Shown: piece by piece, positions 41,778 through 49,554 of the stretch
How positions within the stretch are numbered: the stretch's first letter is position 1
Layout of the letters: the number at the start of each line of letters is the position of its first letter
Source: Fibrobacterota bacterium
Lineage (GTDB): Bacteria > Fibrobacterota > Fibrobacteria > UBA11236
Assembly: GCA_019509785.1 (NCBI GenBank)
Contig: JAEKLQ010000034.1
Span: forward strand, 34,720 to 98,719
DNA length: 64,000 nt
Direction of reading: 5' to 3'
Notes under the pieces: model-generated
What the model saw: only the letters and a program-made list of their open reading frames with translations
Database searches by the model: none
Told to the model about the DNA's origin: nothing
Made by a program: the position numbers and the translations under genes

Positions 41778-42737
41778 ATGCGCATGTTACCCATCCTGGT
41801 GTTCGCCGCCTACGCGGCCGCGGTACCCACGCAAAATTCCCGCGCCGATTCTGCCGCCGCCCACGCGAAGAAATCCGTTCAGAACGCGGCCACGGCCAAA
41901 TCCGCGTCGCCAAAACCCAAGCCCCAACCTACCGAATCCCATGACCAAGAAAGCGGGCGATCGCCTTCCTCGGCGTCCCGTCCTGATACTTCCTTCGCCC
42001 GGGCTTCGGAATGGGAATCCGCCGAGCCTGAAATCCTCGAATACGCGGTCAAGCGCCCAGGGGCGGAGGGTGATAGCCGCGGCAGGGGGCGCTTGCTTAC
42101 CGAGCGACTGTTCCTGCGCCCGGACGGAACCACCTTGCGCCCTTCGGATGGCGCGGACGGGGAAAGGGATGCGACCGATATCCTGAACGCGGCGCTTTTG
42201 GAAGAGGAAGGAGGCGATGTCCCATTCTCGATAGAAACCGTGTGCCAATTTACCCGCAAGGGTAAGTTCAGCTTGCTCCGCCAAGAAGAGAGCCTGCAAG
42301 GCTGGCCCGGGACCACGCACCGAAGCTTGGATTGCCGCAGCCAGCCGCCCCGCCTGCGGGTCTCCTCAAGCGGCGGGGAAGCCCCGCGGGACACGCTGCT
42401 GGCCCGATGGCCCGTATACACTGAAGCCATGCTATTCACCTACCTACGGGCGATTCCGCAGCATGCGGGATATCATGAAGAGGTCTGGCTGCAAGACTGG
42501 GGAAGGGAAGGAAGCTTTCATCCCGTTCCCCGCTATGCGGAGATCACCGTGCATGCCAAGGAAATGGGAGTCCGGGACGTGGATACCTGGTACGTGACGG
42601 TAGATCGGGACGATGGCCGCCGAATGCAATTCTGGATCGGCGCATCGGGATTGCATGCCGTAGTCGTCGCCGAACTTTCCGATGGGACGGAATGGATCCT
42701 GAAGGGAATCTCCCGGAAAAAATATCGGCTTTGGTGA
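41778..42737 (+). CDS. Secreted protein of unknown function
   Basis: 319 residues. A signal peptide (MRMLPILVFAAYAAAVPTQ) is followed by a low-complexity Ala/Lys/Pro/Ser stretch to about residue 75. The C-terminal 200 residues look beta-rich (RLFLRPDGTTLRPSDG, AEITVHAKEMGVRDVDTWYV, RRMQFWIGASGLHAVVVAEL), faintly like DUF3108-type periplasmic proteins, but I cannot assign a family. The stop lies inside the left arm of a hairpin that leads into the TTCACC array. It follows flgM by 47 nt and could be read from the same promoter. Confidence 0.65.
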   Translation: MRMLPILVFAAYAAAVPTQNSRADSAAAHAKKSVQNAATAKSASPKPKPQPTESHDQESGRSPSSASRPDTSFARASEWESAEPEILEYAVKRPGAEGDSRGRGRLLTERLFLRPDGTTLRPSDGADGERDATDILNAALLEEEGGDVPFSIETVCQFTRKGKFSLLRQEESLQGWPGTTHRSLDCRSQPPRLRVSSSGGEAPRDTLLARWPVYTEAMLFTYLRAIPQHAGYHEEVWLQDWGREGSFHPVPRYAEITVHAKEMGVRDVDTWYVTVDRDDGRRMQFWIGASGLHAVVVAELSDGTEWILKGISRKKYRLW

Positions 42738-42763
42738 AGAGCACCGGCTTATCCGGCTTCACC
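42733..42763 (+). terminator. Possible hairpin terminator overlapping a stop codon
   Basis: GGTGAAG (42733-42739) pairs with CTTCACC (42757-42763), with an inner CCGG-CTTAT-CCGG stem. The left arm includes the TGA of the preceding gene. No clean T-tract follows, so termination is uncertain. The right arm is also the first unit of the TTCACC array. Confidence 0.35.
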
Positions 42764-42805
42764 TGATTTCACCTTCTTTCACTCCTTTTCACCAACCTCT
42801 TCACC
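42758..42805 (+). promoter_or_regulatory. Five-copy TTCACC array on a 10-bp phase upstream of spoVG
   Basis: TTCACC begins at 42758, 42768, 42788 and 42800, with TTCACT at 42778: spacing 10, 10, 10 and 12 bp. An inverted GGTGAA lies at 42733. The near-helical phasing places all copies on one face of the DNA, as expected for cooperative binding of a regulator. It ends about 165 bp before the spoVG start. Confidence 0.5.
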
Positions 42806-42971
42806 TTCCCCCGTGATTCCGGCCCTTTTAAGGGCCGCGCAGCGGTTATTCCGAATGGCACCGCCTTTGCATTCCCTTCCCTTCGACCCGAATGGCGATA
42901 AGCCTGGAGGGCCAATGAACCCGGCCGCTTTCGAAAGGAAGCTGCCGCAAAAATGGACCAAAGGAGAAAAG

Positions 42972-43256
42972 ATGTCCAAAGGAATCGAAATCACCGAGAT
43001 CAACGTACACCCCGTAAAGAACAAGCTGCCCGACAGCCCGTTGGAAGCCTTCGTGCGGGTGGTACTGAACGATCAGCTGGTGATCAACAGTATTCGCGTG
43101 GTGAAAGGGAAGTTCGGATTGTTCGTGTCCTTCCCCCGTGAGTTCGACAAGGATAAAGGCAAGGGATACGGATATTGCTTTCCCATTACCCGCTCCCTGC
43201 ACGAATACATGTCGGAGAAGATCTTGAGCGAATACCGGTTGGCGGCCGCCGCCTAA
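42972..43256 (+). CDS. spoVG: SpoVG family protein (copy 1)
   Basis: 94 residues from ATG 42972, with AAGGAGAA 4-5 nt upstream; an in-frame start at 42813 would add 53 residues that look non-coding. The SpoVG fold is clear: ITEINVHPVK, VRVVLNDQLVINSIRVVKG and GLFVSFPREF, then YCFPITRSLHEYMSEKILSEY. SpoVG is a small, site-specific DNA/RNA-binding regulator; in Gram-positives it affects sporulation and virulence and in spirochetes it binds DNA. No sporulation is implied here. A second, more diverged copy follows 168 nt downstream. Confidence 0.9.
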   Translation: MSKGIEITEINVHPVKNKLPDSPLEAFVRVVLNDQLVINSIRVVKGKFGLFVSFPREFDKDKGKGYGYCFPITRSLHEYMSEKILSEYRLAAAA

Positions 43257-43349
43257 GCGGCCGAACGACCGGAGCTGAGCGCGGATTCCGAGAAGCGCTC
43301 ATAGAAGTGGATGCCATTTCTAAGGCGGCCCGCGCCGCCTATTCGGTCC

Positions 43350-43385
43350 GGGCCCCGGACCCGGCCTCGACCGCGGCCGGGGCCC
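43350..43385. repeat. GC-rich inverted repeat between the two SpoVG genes
   Basis: GGGCCCCGG (43350-43358) and CCGGGGCCC (43377-43385) are perfect 9-bp arms around an 18-nt loop. There is no T-tract. It could lower read-through or stabilise the 3' end of the first spoVG transcript. Confidence 0.45.
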
Positions 43386-43424
43386 ATTTCCTCACCACAA
43401 AAAGAATTAAACGAGAACAGAAGC

Positions 43425-43712
43425 ATGAAAATTTCCGCCATTAAAATCGATCCCCATCACCTTCCCAATGGCCAAGTGCTGGCATCGGCCGAGGTGGTTC
43501 TCAACGACAGCCTGACCCTGCGAGGGATCAAGATCCTCCGCGGCCGCTATGGCTTGTTCCTGGCTTTTCCCGGGTTGCGAACGGGATCCCCCCAACGCGC
43601 TTTCGAGACTTTGTCGATGCGCTTCCGGAAGGAATTGCAAACAGCCGTCCTGGCGGCCTACCACGATTTCCAGACCACGCCGATTTCCCTTTTCGCGGGC
43701 TGCGCGACATGA
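43425..43712 (+). CDS. SpoVG-like protein (copy 2, diverged)
   Basis: 95 residues from ATG 43425. It follows the SpoVG pattern (ISAIKIDPHHLPNGQVLASA, VVLNDSLTLRGIKILRG, GLFLAFPGLR) but has lost part of the C-terminal motif and has RFRKELQTAVLAAYHDF in its place. It is probably an ancient tandem duplicate with altered nucleic-acid specificity. The ribosome site (GAGAACAGAAG) is weak compared with copy 1. It lies 37 nt before comM, possibly in the same transcript. Confidence 0.82.
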   Translation: MKISAIKIDPHHLPNGQVLASAEVVLNDSLTLRGIKILRGRYGLFLAFPGLRTGSPQRAFETLSMRFRKELQTAVLAAYHDFQTTPISLFAGCAT

Positions 43713-43749
43713 TTTTCGGGGCGTGCGGCTATGCACCGGGAAGCCAAGC

Positions 43750-45282
43750 ATGTTATCGATAATCACGTCTTGCGCGCTCTCCGGAATCGATGCCTTTCCC
43801 ATCACCGTGGAGGTCGATATCGCGCCCGGATTGCCGGGATTCACCATGGTCGGCCTGCCGGACTCGGCGGTCAAAGAGGCCCGGGAACGGGTATTCGCCG
43901 CCATCAAGAATTCCGGCTTCACGGTCCCCAGCAAACGTATTACCGTGAACTTGGCCCCCGGAGGAATCCGTAAAGAAGGCACGGCCTTCGATCTTCCCTT
44001 GGCCCTCGGTATCTTGCTCGCATCCGGTCAGGTCGAAACTGGCCCGCTCGATCCGTTCCTCATCTTCGGCGAACTCGCCCTCGATGGTAGATTACGCCCG
44101 GTGAACGGTGTCCTTTCGGCCGCCACCTACGCCAAGGATTCCGGAAGATTGGGCATCCTAATGCCCGCAGCCAACCTGGAAGAGGCCTCGCTGGTAACCG
44201 GCATCGGGGCCTGCGGGGCGGAAAACCTTTTGGAGGCGATCTCCTTCTTAAAGGAACCGAAGTTCTTGGATCGCGCCCTCCCGGCCTGGGATCCCGCTCC
44301 CGATTGCCAGGCGCTGGATTTCGCCGACGTGAAGGGCCAGGCCCATGCCAAGCGGGCCCTGGAAGTCGCGGCGGCCGGCGGCCATAACGTCTTGTTGATG
44401 GGGAGCCCGGGCTGCGGCAAGACTTTGCTGGCCAGGCGCTTGCCGTCCATCTTGCCCCCGATGAACGATGCCGAAGCCTTGGAAACCACCCGCATCGGGA
44501 GCGCTGCCGGCCTTAAGCGAATCAAGCCGACCTTTACGCGTCATCGCCCCTTCCGATCGCCGCATCATTCCATCAGCGTGCAGGCCCTGATCGGAGGCAC
44601 GGCAGGATCGCGACCTGGCGAGGCCAGCCTGGCCCACAACGGAGTCTTGTTCCTGGATGAATTCCCGGAGTTCAAAGGAGACGTGTTGGAAAGCCTGCGG
44701 CAACCCTTGGAAGAAGGCAAGGTGACCATTGCGCGCGCGCAGCAAACCATCACCTATCCTTGCCGCGTGATCCTCGTCGCAGCCATGAATCCTTGCCCCT
44801 GCGGCAAGATGATGGACCTCCGCCGTCCATGCGTATGCCGGAGGGAGGAAATCCTTCGCTATCGCGCGCGAATTTCCGGGCCCCTCCTCGATCGGATCGA
44901 TTTGCATCTGGAACTCGCCAGCCTGGAATTCTCGCAGTTGGTGGACGGTGAAAGCAGTGAACCTTCGGAGGCGATCAGGGATAGGGTTTCCAATGCCCGC
45001 CGCATCCAAACCGAACGCTTCCGCGGCGCCGAGGGCGTCTACTGCAATGCGCACATGGGCGCCGCATTGCTGAAGCGCCATTGTTCCTTGGCGGCCGGCC
45101 CGCGGAGGATGCTCAAGGAAGCCGTGGAGGTCCTTGGTCTTTCGGCACGCGCATTCGATCGGGTATTGAAAGTAGCGCGTACCATCGCGGATCTGGATAT
45201 GAGCCCGGGCATTTGCGATGCGCATATGGCCGAGGCGATCCAGTATCGCAGCTTAGATCGGGAGTTGCGGGACGACGGATAA
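43750..45282 (+). CDS. comM: ComM/YifB family Mg chelatase-like AAA+ ATPase
   Basis: 510 residues from ATG 43750, matching the roughly 506 of YifB/ComM. It starts MLSIITSCALSGIDAFPITV. An N-terminal LonC-like domain spans about 1-170. The AAA+ core has Walker A GSPGCGKTLLARRLP near residue 220, HRPFRSPHHSIS, Walker B VLFLDEFPEF and a C-rich CPCGKMMD...CVC insert. ComM is a hexameric helicase that promotes branch migration during natural transformation. With type IV pilus genes nearby, DNA uptake is plausible. Confidence 0.92.
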   Translation: MLSIITSCALSGIDAFPITVEVDIAPGLPGFTMVGLPDSAVKEARERVFAAIKNSGFTVPSKRITVNLAPGGIRKEGTAFDLPLALGILLASGQVETGPLDPFLIFGELALDGRLRPVNGVLSAATYAKDSGRLGILMPAANLEEASLVTGIGACGAENLLEAISFLKEPKFLDRALPAWDPAPDCQALDFADVKGQAHAKRALEVAAAGGHNVLLMGSPGCGKTLLARRLPSILPPMNDAEALETTRIGSAAGLKRIKPTFTRHRPFRSPHHSISVQALIGGTAGSRPGEASLAHNGVLFLDEFPEFKGDVLESLRQPLEEGKVTIARAQQTITYPCRVILVAAMNPCPCGKMMDLRRPCVCRREEILRYRARISGPLLDRIDLHLELASLEFSQLVDGESSEPSEAIRDRVSNARRIQTERFRGAEGVYCNAHMGAALLKRHCSLAAGPRRMLKEAVEVLGLSARAFDRVLKVARTIADLDMSPGICDAHMAEAIQYRSLDRELRDDG

Positions 45283-45372
45283 TCGGCAACTCCATGCATG
45301 CACAGGTGAGGATTACCTTGGGGATTTGGAAGAAATCGCGATTGTGGATACCGAAAAAAATACCGCCGGGAC

Positions 45373-45399
45373 TAAAGGTTTTGCTTTTTGCGCCGATAT
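45373..45399 (+). promoter_or_regulatory. Sigma-28 (FliA)-type promoter of the flagellin gene
   Basis: TAAA (45373-45376), exactly 15 bp, then GCCGATAT (45392-45399) fits the consensus TAAA-N15-GCCGATAA with one mismatch. Transcription would start near 45407, about 50 nt before the flagellin ATG. Confidence 0.8.
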
Positions 45400-45459
45400 A
45401 TAGGCTAGGGGAAGCTCCATCGCGACATGCGGGGAACGGTCCATCAGGGAGGGTGGCCT

Positions 45460-46284
45460 ATGCGGATCGAAAAGCACATACAGGATCAGCTAGCGCATAA
45501 GTACGCGCAGGGGGCCAAGGATAAGGGGAAAATCCTCGAGCAGCTCGCCACCGGGAAGCGGATAAACCGGGCCTCCGACGATGCGGCCGGGATGGCGGTC
45601 GCCGTCGAATTCGACAAGCAGGTACGCGCCTACCAGAATGCCGCGGAGAACATCCAGGCCGGGATGAGCGCCATGAACATCGCCGATGGCGGGGCCTCGA
45701 ACATCTCGGACATGCTGCAACGGCAGCAAGAGCTGGCTGTCCAGGCGGCCAATGGGGCTTATAATCAGGATCAGCGCGACGCCATCGATAAGGAGTTCCA
45801 ATCCCTTTCCCAGGAAATCGATCGCGAATCCAAGTCCACGGATTTCAACGGTCAGCAATTGTTGGACGGCAGCGGTGGGCTGGCGAACGGCACCGGTACC
45901 GTGCAAACGGGGGACGGAAGTTCGGATACCATTACCTTATCCGCAGCGGATCTGACGCAGAATGGCTTGGGTTTGGCAGGCCAGAGCTTGAGTTCGCCGG
46001 CAGCCGCGTTGCGTGCGATGGGTTCCATCGATGCGGCCATGAAGCGCGTCAACGATACGCGGGCGGCAGACGGCGCCACGGCCAATCGTTTCGACTTCGC
46101 CCTGTCCAATGCGCAGAACCAGCAGGTGAACACCGCCCAAGCCCTGTCCAATATCCAGGATCTGGACTACGCCCAGGGCTTGACGGAAAAAGTCAGTTCC
46201 GATCTCCTACAGAACTCGCAACAGGCGGCCATGAGCCAATTCAACCAGATCTCGCGTACCCAACTGCTCGCGCTTCTCCAGTGA
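45460..46284 (+). CDS. fliC: Flagellin (short)
   Basis: 274 residues from ATG 45460, with GGGAGGG about 5 nt upstream. The conserved N-terminal D0/D1 helices are present (KILEQLATGKRINRASDDAA, then AAENIQAGMSAMNIADGGAS and MLQRQQELAVQAANGAY), as are the C-terminal ones (SNAQNQQVNTAQALSNIQDL to QISRTQLLALLQ). The central variable domains are almost missing, as in compact flagellins. The N-terminus starts MRIEKHIQDQLAHKY, unlike the usual MxINTNxxS start. It builds the flagellar filament. No export or hook genes are near; the tmRNA gene follows after 32 nt. Confidence 0.9.
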   Translation: MRIEKHIQDQLAHKYAQGAKDKGKILEQLATGKRINRASDDAAGMAVAVEFDKQVRAYQNAAENIQAGMSAMNIADGGASNISDMLQRQQELAVQAANGAYNQDQRDAIDKEFQSLSQEIDRESKSTDFNGQQLLDGSGGLANGTGTVQTGDGSSDTITLSAADLTQNGLGLAGQSLSSPAAALRAMGSIDAAMKRVNDTRAADGATANRFDFALSNAQNQQVNTAQALSNIQDLDYAQGLTEKVSSDLLQNSQQAAMSQFNQISRTQLLALLQ

Positions 46285-46316
46285 ATTTGGTACATTCGTA
46301 AGGTTCCATAACCTGA

Positions 46317-46683
46317 GGGGGCGCAAAGGTTTCGACGGGATTGGATGAGCTAACAGTCGCATGCCGAGGATTCTGGTTGGCCTCGTAAAAAAACCGGAAA
46401 AAAAGAACTGCAGAAGAATCATATTCTTATGCAATGGCTGCCTAATTAAAAGTTAGGTGACCACGGTTCGGCGGTCGCCGCCTTAAAGGCCGTCGAATTG
46501 CAATACTCTGAGGCTGGGTCTCCCTGATGTCCGGGCGGGGAAGCCGAGAAAATCCGGGCTAGCGCTTCAGAGAACCGATTCCTTGGGTGCTCTGGGGAGC
46601 GAGAATCAAATCAGGAAGAAAGCATGTAGGAGCGATTGGCAAGTTGATTTCGGACGCGGGTTCGATTCCCGCCGCCTCCACCA
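46317..46683 (+). ncRNA. ssrA: Transfer-messenger RNA (tmRNA)
   Basis: The 5' end GGGGGCG pairs with CGCCTCC before the A-CCA 3' end (46680-46683). The T-arm GCGGGTTCGATTCCCGC is clear, and CAAAGGTTTCGACGGG is the usual 5' motif. The tag frame runs from GCA 46410 to TAA 46443-46445 and encodes AEESYSYAMAA. tmRNA with SmpB frees stalled ribosomes and marks the product for proteolysis by the Ala-Ala end. The encoded CCA and one-piece layout are standard; smpB is not in the window. Confidence 0.97.
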
Positions 46684-46716
46684 TTTCCGCCCGGATGCAT
46701 CAACCGGGTCGGCAGA

Positions 46717-46752
46717 AGAACGGCTCCCTCCTCTAGGGAGCCGTTCTCGTTT
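46717..46752 (+). terminator. Intrinsic terminator of the tmRNA gene
   Basis: AGAACGGCTCCCT (46717-46729) pairs with AGGGAGCCGTTCT (46735-46747), a perfect 13-bp stem with a 5-nt loop, followed by CGTTT. Confidence 0.85.
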
Positions 46753-46796
46753 CGGCCCATGGCGCATCGGATGAACCAGAAGACCGGCAGGATAAA

Positions 46797-46826
46797 TTGA
46801 TTCGAGGGTTACGAATAGTGTAAAAT
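46797..46826 (+). promoter_or_regulatory. Sigma-70-like promoter of the TonB receptor operon
   Basis: TTGATT (46797-46802), an 18-bp spacer and TAAAAT (46821-46826). Transcription would start near 46833, 20 nt before the receptor ATG at 46853. It is the only promoter-like site seen for the four overlapping genes. Confidence 0.5.
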
Positions 46827-46852
46827 GACTCAAATTTCCCAAAGCGGATTGC

Positions 46853-49177
46853 ATGCCGAAATCGCTCAACCTGGAAGCTTTCACCACCGCCCCTTCCAGG
46901 GCATTCCGCTTCCTTTTCTGCCTGACCTTCTCCGCCTACGTGTTCACCGCAAACTGCGCCGAGGAAAAGGAACTCACTTCGGAAGAGCTTTCGGATCTGT
47001 CCATCGAGGACCTGTTGAACGTGAGCGTTCACGCGCCGGCGGCGCTGACGAATCTGGATCTTTTCGAAACGCCCGCCTCCTTGACCACCTTAACGGCGGA
47101 AGATATCGAACGCACGCCCGCCCGCAACCTGATGGATCTGATCGAAATCTACGTCCCGGGCGCTATCTGGATGACGTCTGAAGAAGGGCCGGTGGTGGGC
47201 ATCCGGGGGTCGATCACCGGTTGGAACAACAAGTATCTCCTGATCGTCAACGGGAAAGAGCTGAACTCGAAAAGCCTTTACGGTGGGGTATCGGAGTTGG
47301 AACTCTGGGATCTCTCCGATATCGAGCAAGTGGACATCATCCGCGGTACGGGGTCGGTCACCTACGGCCCCAGCGCGGTGGCGGGAGTCATCCGCATTAC
47401 CACCCATGACGCGAAGTCCCGACCGGGATTCCGGGTATCGGCAGGGTACCTGGCGGAATATGGCTCCTCAGGCGCCGGTCTGAGCGCGGGCGGGGCCTCG
47501 GAGTTGGCCGACTATTACGTTTACGCGAGCATGCAACGCACAACCGGATCCGTGCCATTGCAATACCTGGGTTCGAACAACAACCAACCAGGCTATGTGG
47601 GGCGCGACGTCTTGCGGAACCAGGAACCGCTTGATTATCTGGCCGATTACAAGGATATCCCCCAAGCCAAGATATACGGACAATTGCGGTTCCTCAAAGA
47701 CTGGAACCTATGGGCCAGGTACACGCAACAAGGCGCCGCTTGGGCCAGTAACGAGACGAAGACCGACTACCAGGGTAAACTGATCAATGCGGAAGGGACC
47801 GGGGATAAGCAATTTTCCGGGTCGCTTGATTTCCATAAGGACGCGACCGAAAAGCTGAACGTGCAGGCGCAGGTCGGGACCATGCTGTTCGATGTGGAGC
47901 GGCATCTCGATGCTTTGCGCGGCCCCGGCTTGGACGATCCCAAGAATTACCGGTACAACTTTTCCGAATCCGAATACATCTTCGGTGTGAAATTGGATTA
48001 TCGCCCTCGCCCTTGGTTCGAGACCGCCATCGGCTCGGACATCGCGCGGGAATGGACGGGTCCGGGATGGTGGGACGCGCCCGGCGACTTCCGCACAGGA
48101 GGCGATGGGATTATCCTCTCGGGCCCGGATTCGCCAATCATCGGCAAGGAAATGCCGGCCTCCCGGGCGGTTTATGCCGGTACAGGCTGGTCCACCTATA
48201 CCTATTCGGGATATTTCGAATCCAAATTCGCTCCTGCGTCCCTGCCGACGGCCCTCCTCTCCGCCCGGGTGGATAAGAACACGCAATCCCAATGGCTCTT
48301 CTCCCCGCGACTGGCCTTGATTAGCCCGCTGCCCGGGAGGGATCAAACCTTGAAAGCGATCATCCAACGTTCCGAGCACCGGAATGAGTCCGGGGAGTTG
48401 TATATCGAGCATAAGAACGGAACCACCCCTTCCTATGAATCGCTGCTTTCCCTGGAGTTGATCCATCAAATGCATTGGCGGAAGCGGTTGGAAACCGCCA
48501 TATCCTTCTTTTATAACGATGCCGACCTGCTGGTATGGGATCCCGAAGCCGATCGGTCCCTGCCGGATGGGAACCTCAAGACCGCGGGCGGCGAAGCCGA
48601 GGCGGAATGGCATCTCGAAGCCGGCCACTTCGGCGTAAGCTATGCCGTAATGGAGATGGTGGATTGGCGCCTCGCCCCCGGGGTGACTTCGAGCGGCATT
48701 TCATACTCGCAATACGATCAGACCCTGCACGGTTCCACCCTGGTGCAAACGGGCTACGGCCAATCCCTCAACAATTGGCCCAACCAGTCGATTAAAGCTT
48801 TCGCCGAGTTCCCGATATCTACCGCTTTCACCCTCCATGCGGACGGTCAATTATTCTGGGATTACCAGGGCCCGCAGGACGGATTGGCTGCAATCCAAGC
48901 CGCTGTCCAAGGGGATTCGATCCAGCCCCAGGTCGATCAGGCCATCTCCCGGATCCGGGAGGAGGGGGTGTACGGCCCTAACTGCAGGATCAACCTGATG
49001 GCCGTCTATAAACCCACCGGGAAAATCAACGTCTCCGCATACGTATTGAACCTCCTGGGCACCGCGTCCAATGAACGCTACGCTTTCGACGTGGGCAACG
49101 ATCGGACTTCGCCCGCGCGCGTTCGTTTCTTCCGCGAAGACCGCGCGCTCGGGTTCAAGGTGGGGCTTTCCCTATGA
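46853..49177 (+). CDS. TonB-dependent receptor, YfiR-associated type
   Basis: 774 residues. Signal-like segment about 18-35. The mature N-terminus has ELTSEELSDLSIEDLLNVSV, a lead-in I associate with TonB receptors encoded next to YfiR/DUF4154 genes. The plug domain follows (about 60-185): TPASLTTLTAEDIERTPARN, VVGIRGSITG, VDIIRGTGSVTYGPSAVAGV. The rest is the 22-strand barrel ending RALGFKVGLSL. It would import or sense a ligand at the outer membrane using TonB energy. Ligand unknown. It overlaps the response-regulator gene by 4 nt and starts a four-gene signalling operon. Confidence 0.92.
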   Translation: MPKSLNLEAFTTAPSRAFRFLFCLTFSAYVFTANCAEEKELTSEELSDLSIEDLLNVSVHAPAALTNLDLFETPASLTTLTAEDIERTPARNLMDLIEIYVPGAIWMTSEEGPVVGIRGSITGWNNKYLLIVNGKELNSKSLYGGVSELELWDLSDIEQVDIIRGTGSVTYGPSAVAGVIRITTHDAKSRPGFRVSAGYLAEYGSSGAGLSAGGASELADYYVYASMQRTTGSVPLQYLGSNNNQPGYVGRDVLRNQEPLDYLADYKDIPQAKIYGQLRFLKDWNLWARYTQQGAAWASNETKTDYQGKLINAEGTGDKQFSGSLDFHKDATEKLNVQAQVGTMLFDVERHLDALRGPGLDDPKNYRYNFSESEYIFGVKLDYRPRPWFETAIGSDIAREWTGPGWWDAPGDFRTGGDGIILSGPDSPIIGKEMPASRAVYAGTGWSTYTYSGYFESKFAPASLPTALLSARVDKNTQSQWLFSPRLALISPLPGRDQTLKAIIQRSEHRNESGELYIEHKNGTTPSYESLLSLELIHQMHWRKRLETAISFFYNDADLLVWDPEADRSLPDGNLKTAGGEAEAEWHLEAGHFGVSYAVMEMVDWRLAPGVTSSGISYSQYDQTLHGSTLVQTGYGQSLNNWPNQSIKAFAEFPISTAFTLHADGQLFWDYQGPQDGLAAIQAAVQGDSIQPQVDQAISRIREEGVYGPNCRINLMAVYKPTGKINVSAYVLNLLGTASNERYAFDVGNDRTSPARVRFFREDRALGFKVGLSL

Positions 49178-49554
49178 CCGCAGGCCCGGGTATCCTGTTC
49201 GTGGACGACGAACCCGCCATCGTCGAAGCATGCGTCTTGGCCGCCAGCCTAGCGGGCTATGAGGTGGAAGGCTTTTCGCGTCCCGGGGAGGCCCTGGATC
49301 GGTTCCGCGCCGATCCGCAGGGGTATCGTGCGATCCTGACGGACTATACCATGGCCGAAATGTCCTGCGGCGAGTTTCTGGCGCGGGTACGCGCGATCCG
49401 CCGGGATATCCCCGTGTTTCTGTGCACCGGTAACGCCGAGCATGAAATCCAGGAAGCGGCCCGCGCGTTGGACGTAAGCGGGGTGCTTTACAAACCCTTC
49501 GATTTCGAGGCGCTGGAAACCTTTCTCCGCGACAATCTTCCTCTGGAAGGATGA
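49174..49554 (+). CDS. Single-domain response regulator (receiver only)
   Basis: 126 residues, a complete receiver domain: acidic pair in LFVDDEPAIVEA, phosphoacceptor Asp 57 in LTDYTM, Thr/Gly of LCTGNA and Lys 107 in LYKPF. No output domain, so it acts by protein binding, as CheY and Spo0F do. It lies between the TonB receptor and the YfiR-like gene, overlapping both by 4 nt; the kinase two genes on is its obvious partner. The Asp-Tyr-Thr-Met context in place of the common D-x-x-M-P-x is a minor oddity. Confidence 0.9.
   Translation: MTAGPGILFVDDEPAIVEACVLAASLAGYEVEGFSRPGEALDRFRADPQGYRAILTDYTMAEMSCGEFLARVRAIRRDIPVFLCTGNAEHEIQEAARALDVSGVLYKPFDFEALETFLRDNLPLEG

Noticed and set aside
42758..42805. 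CRISPR array
   Set aside because: The repeat is only 6 nt with 4-6 nt between units and no cas genes are present.
42813..42971. N-terminal extension of SpoVG (53 residues)
   Set aside because: The ATG at 42972 has a strong ribosome site, and the extension does not resemble SpoVG proteins.
46606..46887. 93-residue minus-strand frame over the tmRNA 3' end
   Set aside because: It reads through the tmRNA T-arm and its terminator; no coding support.
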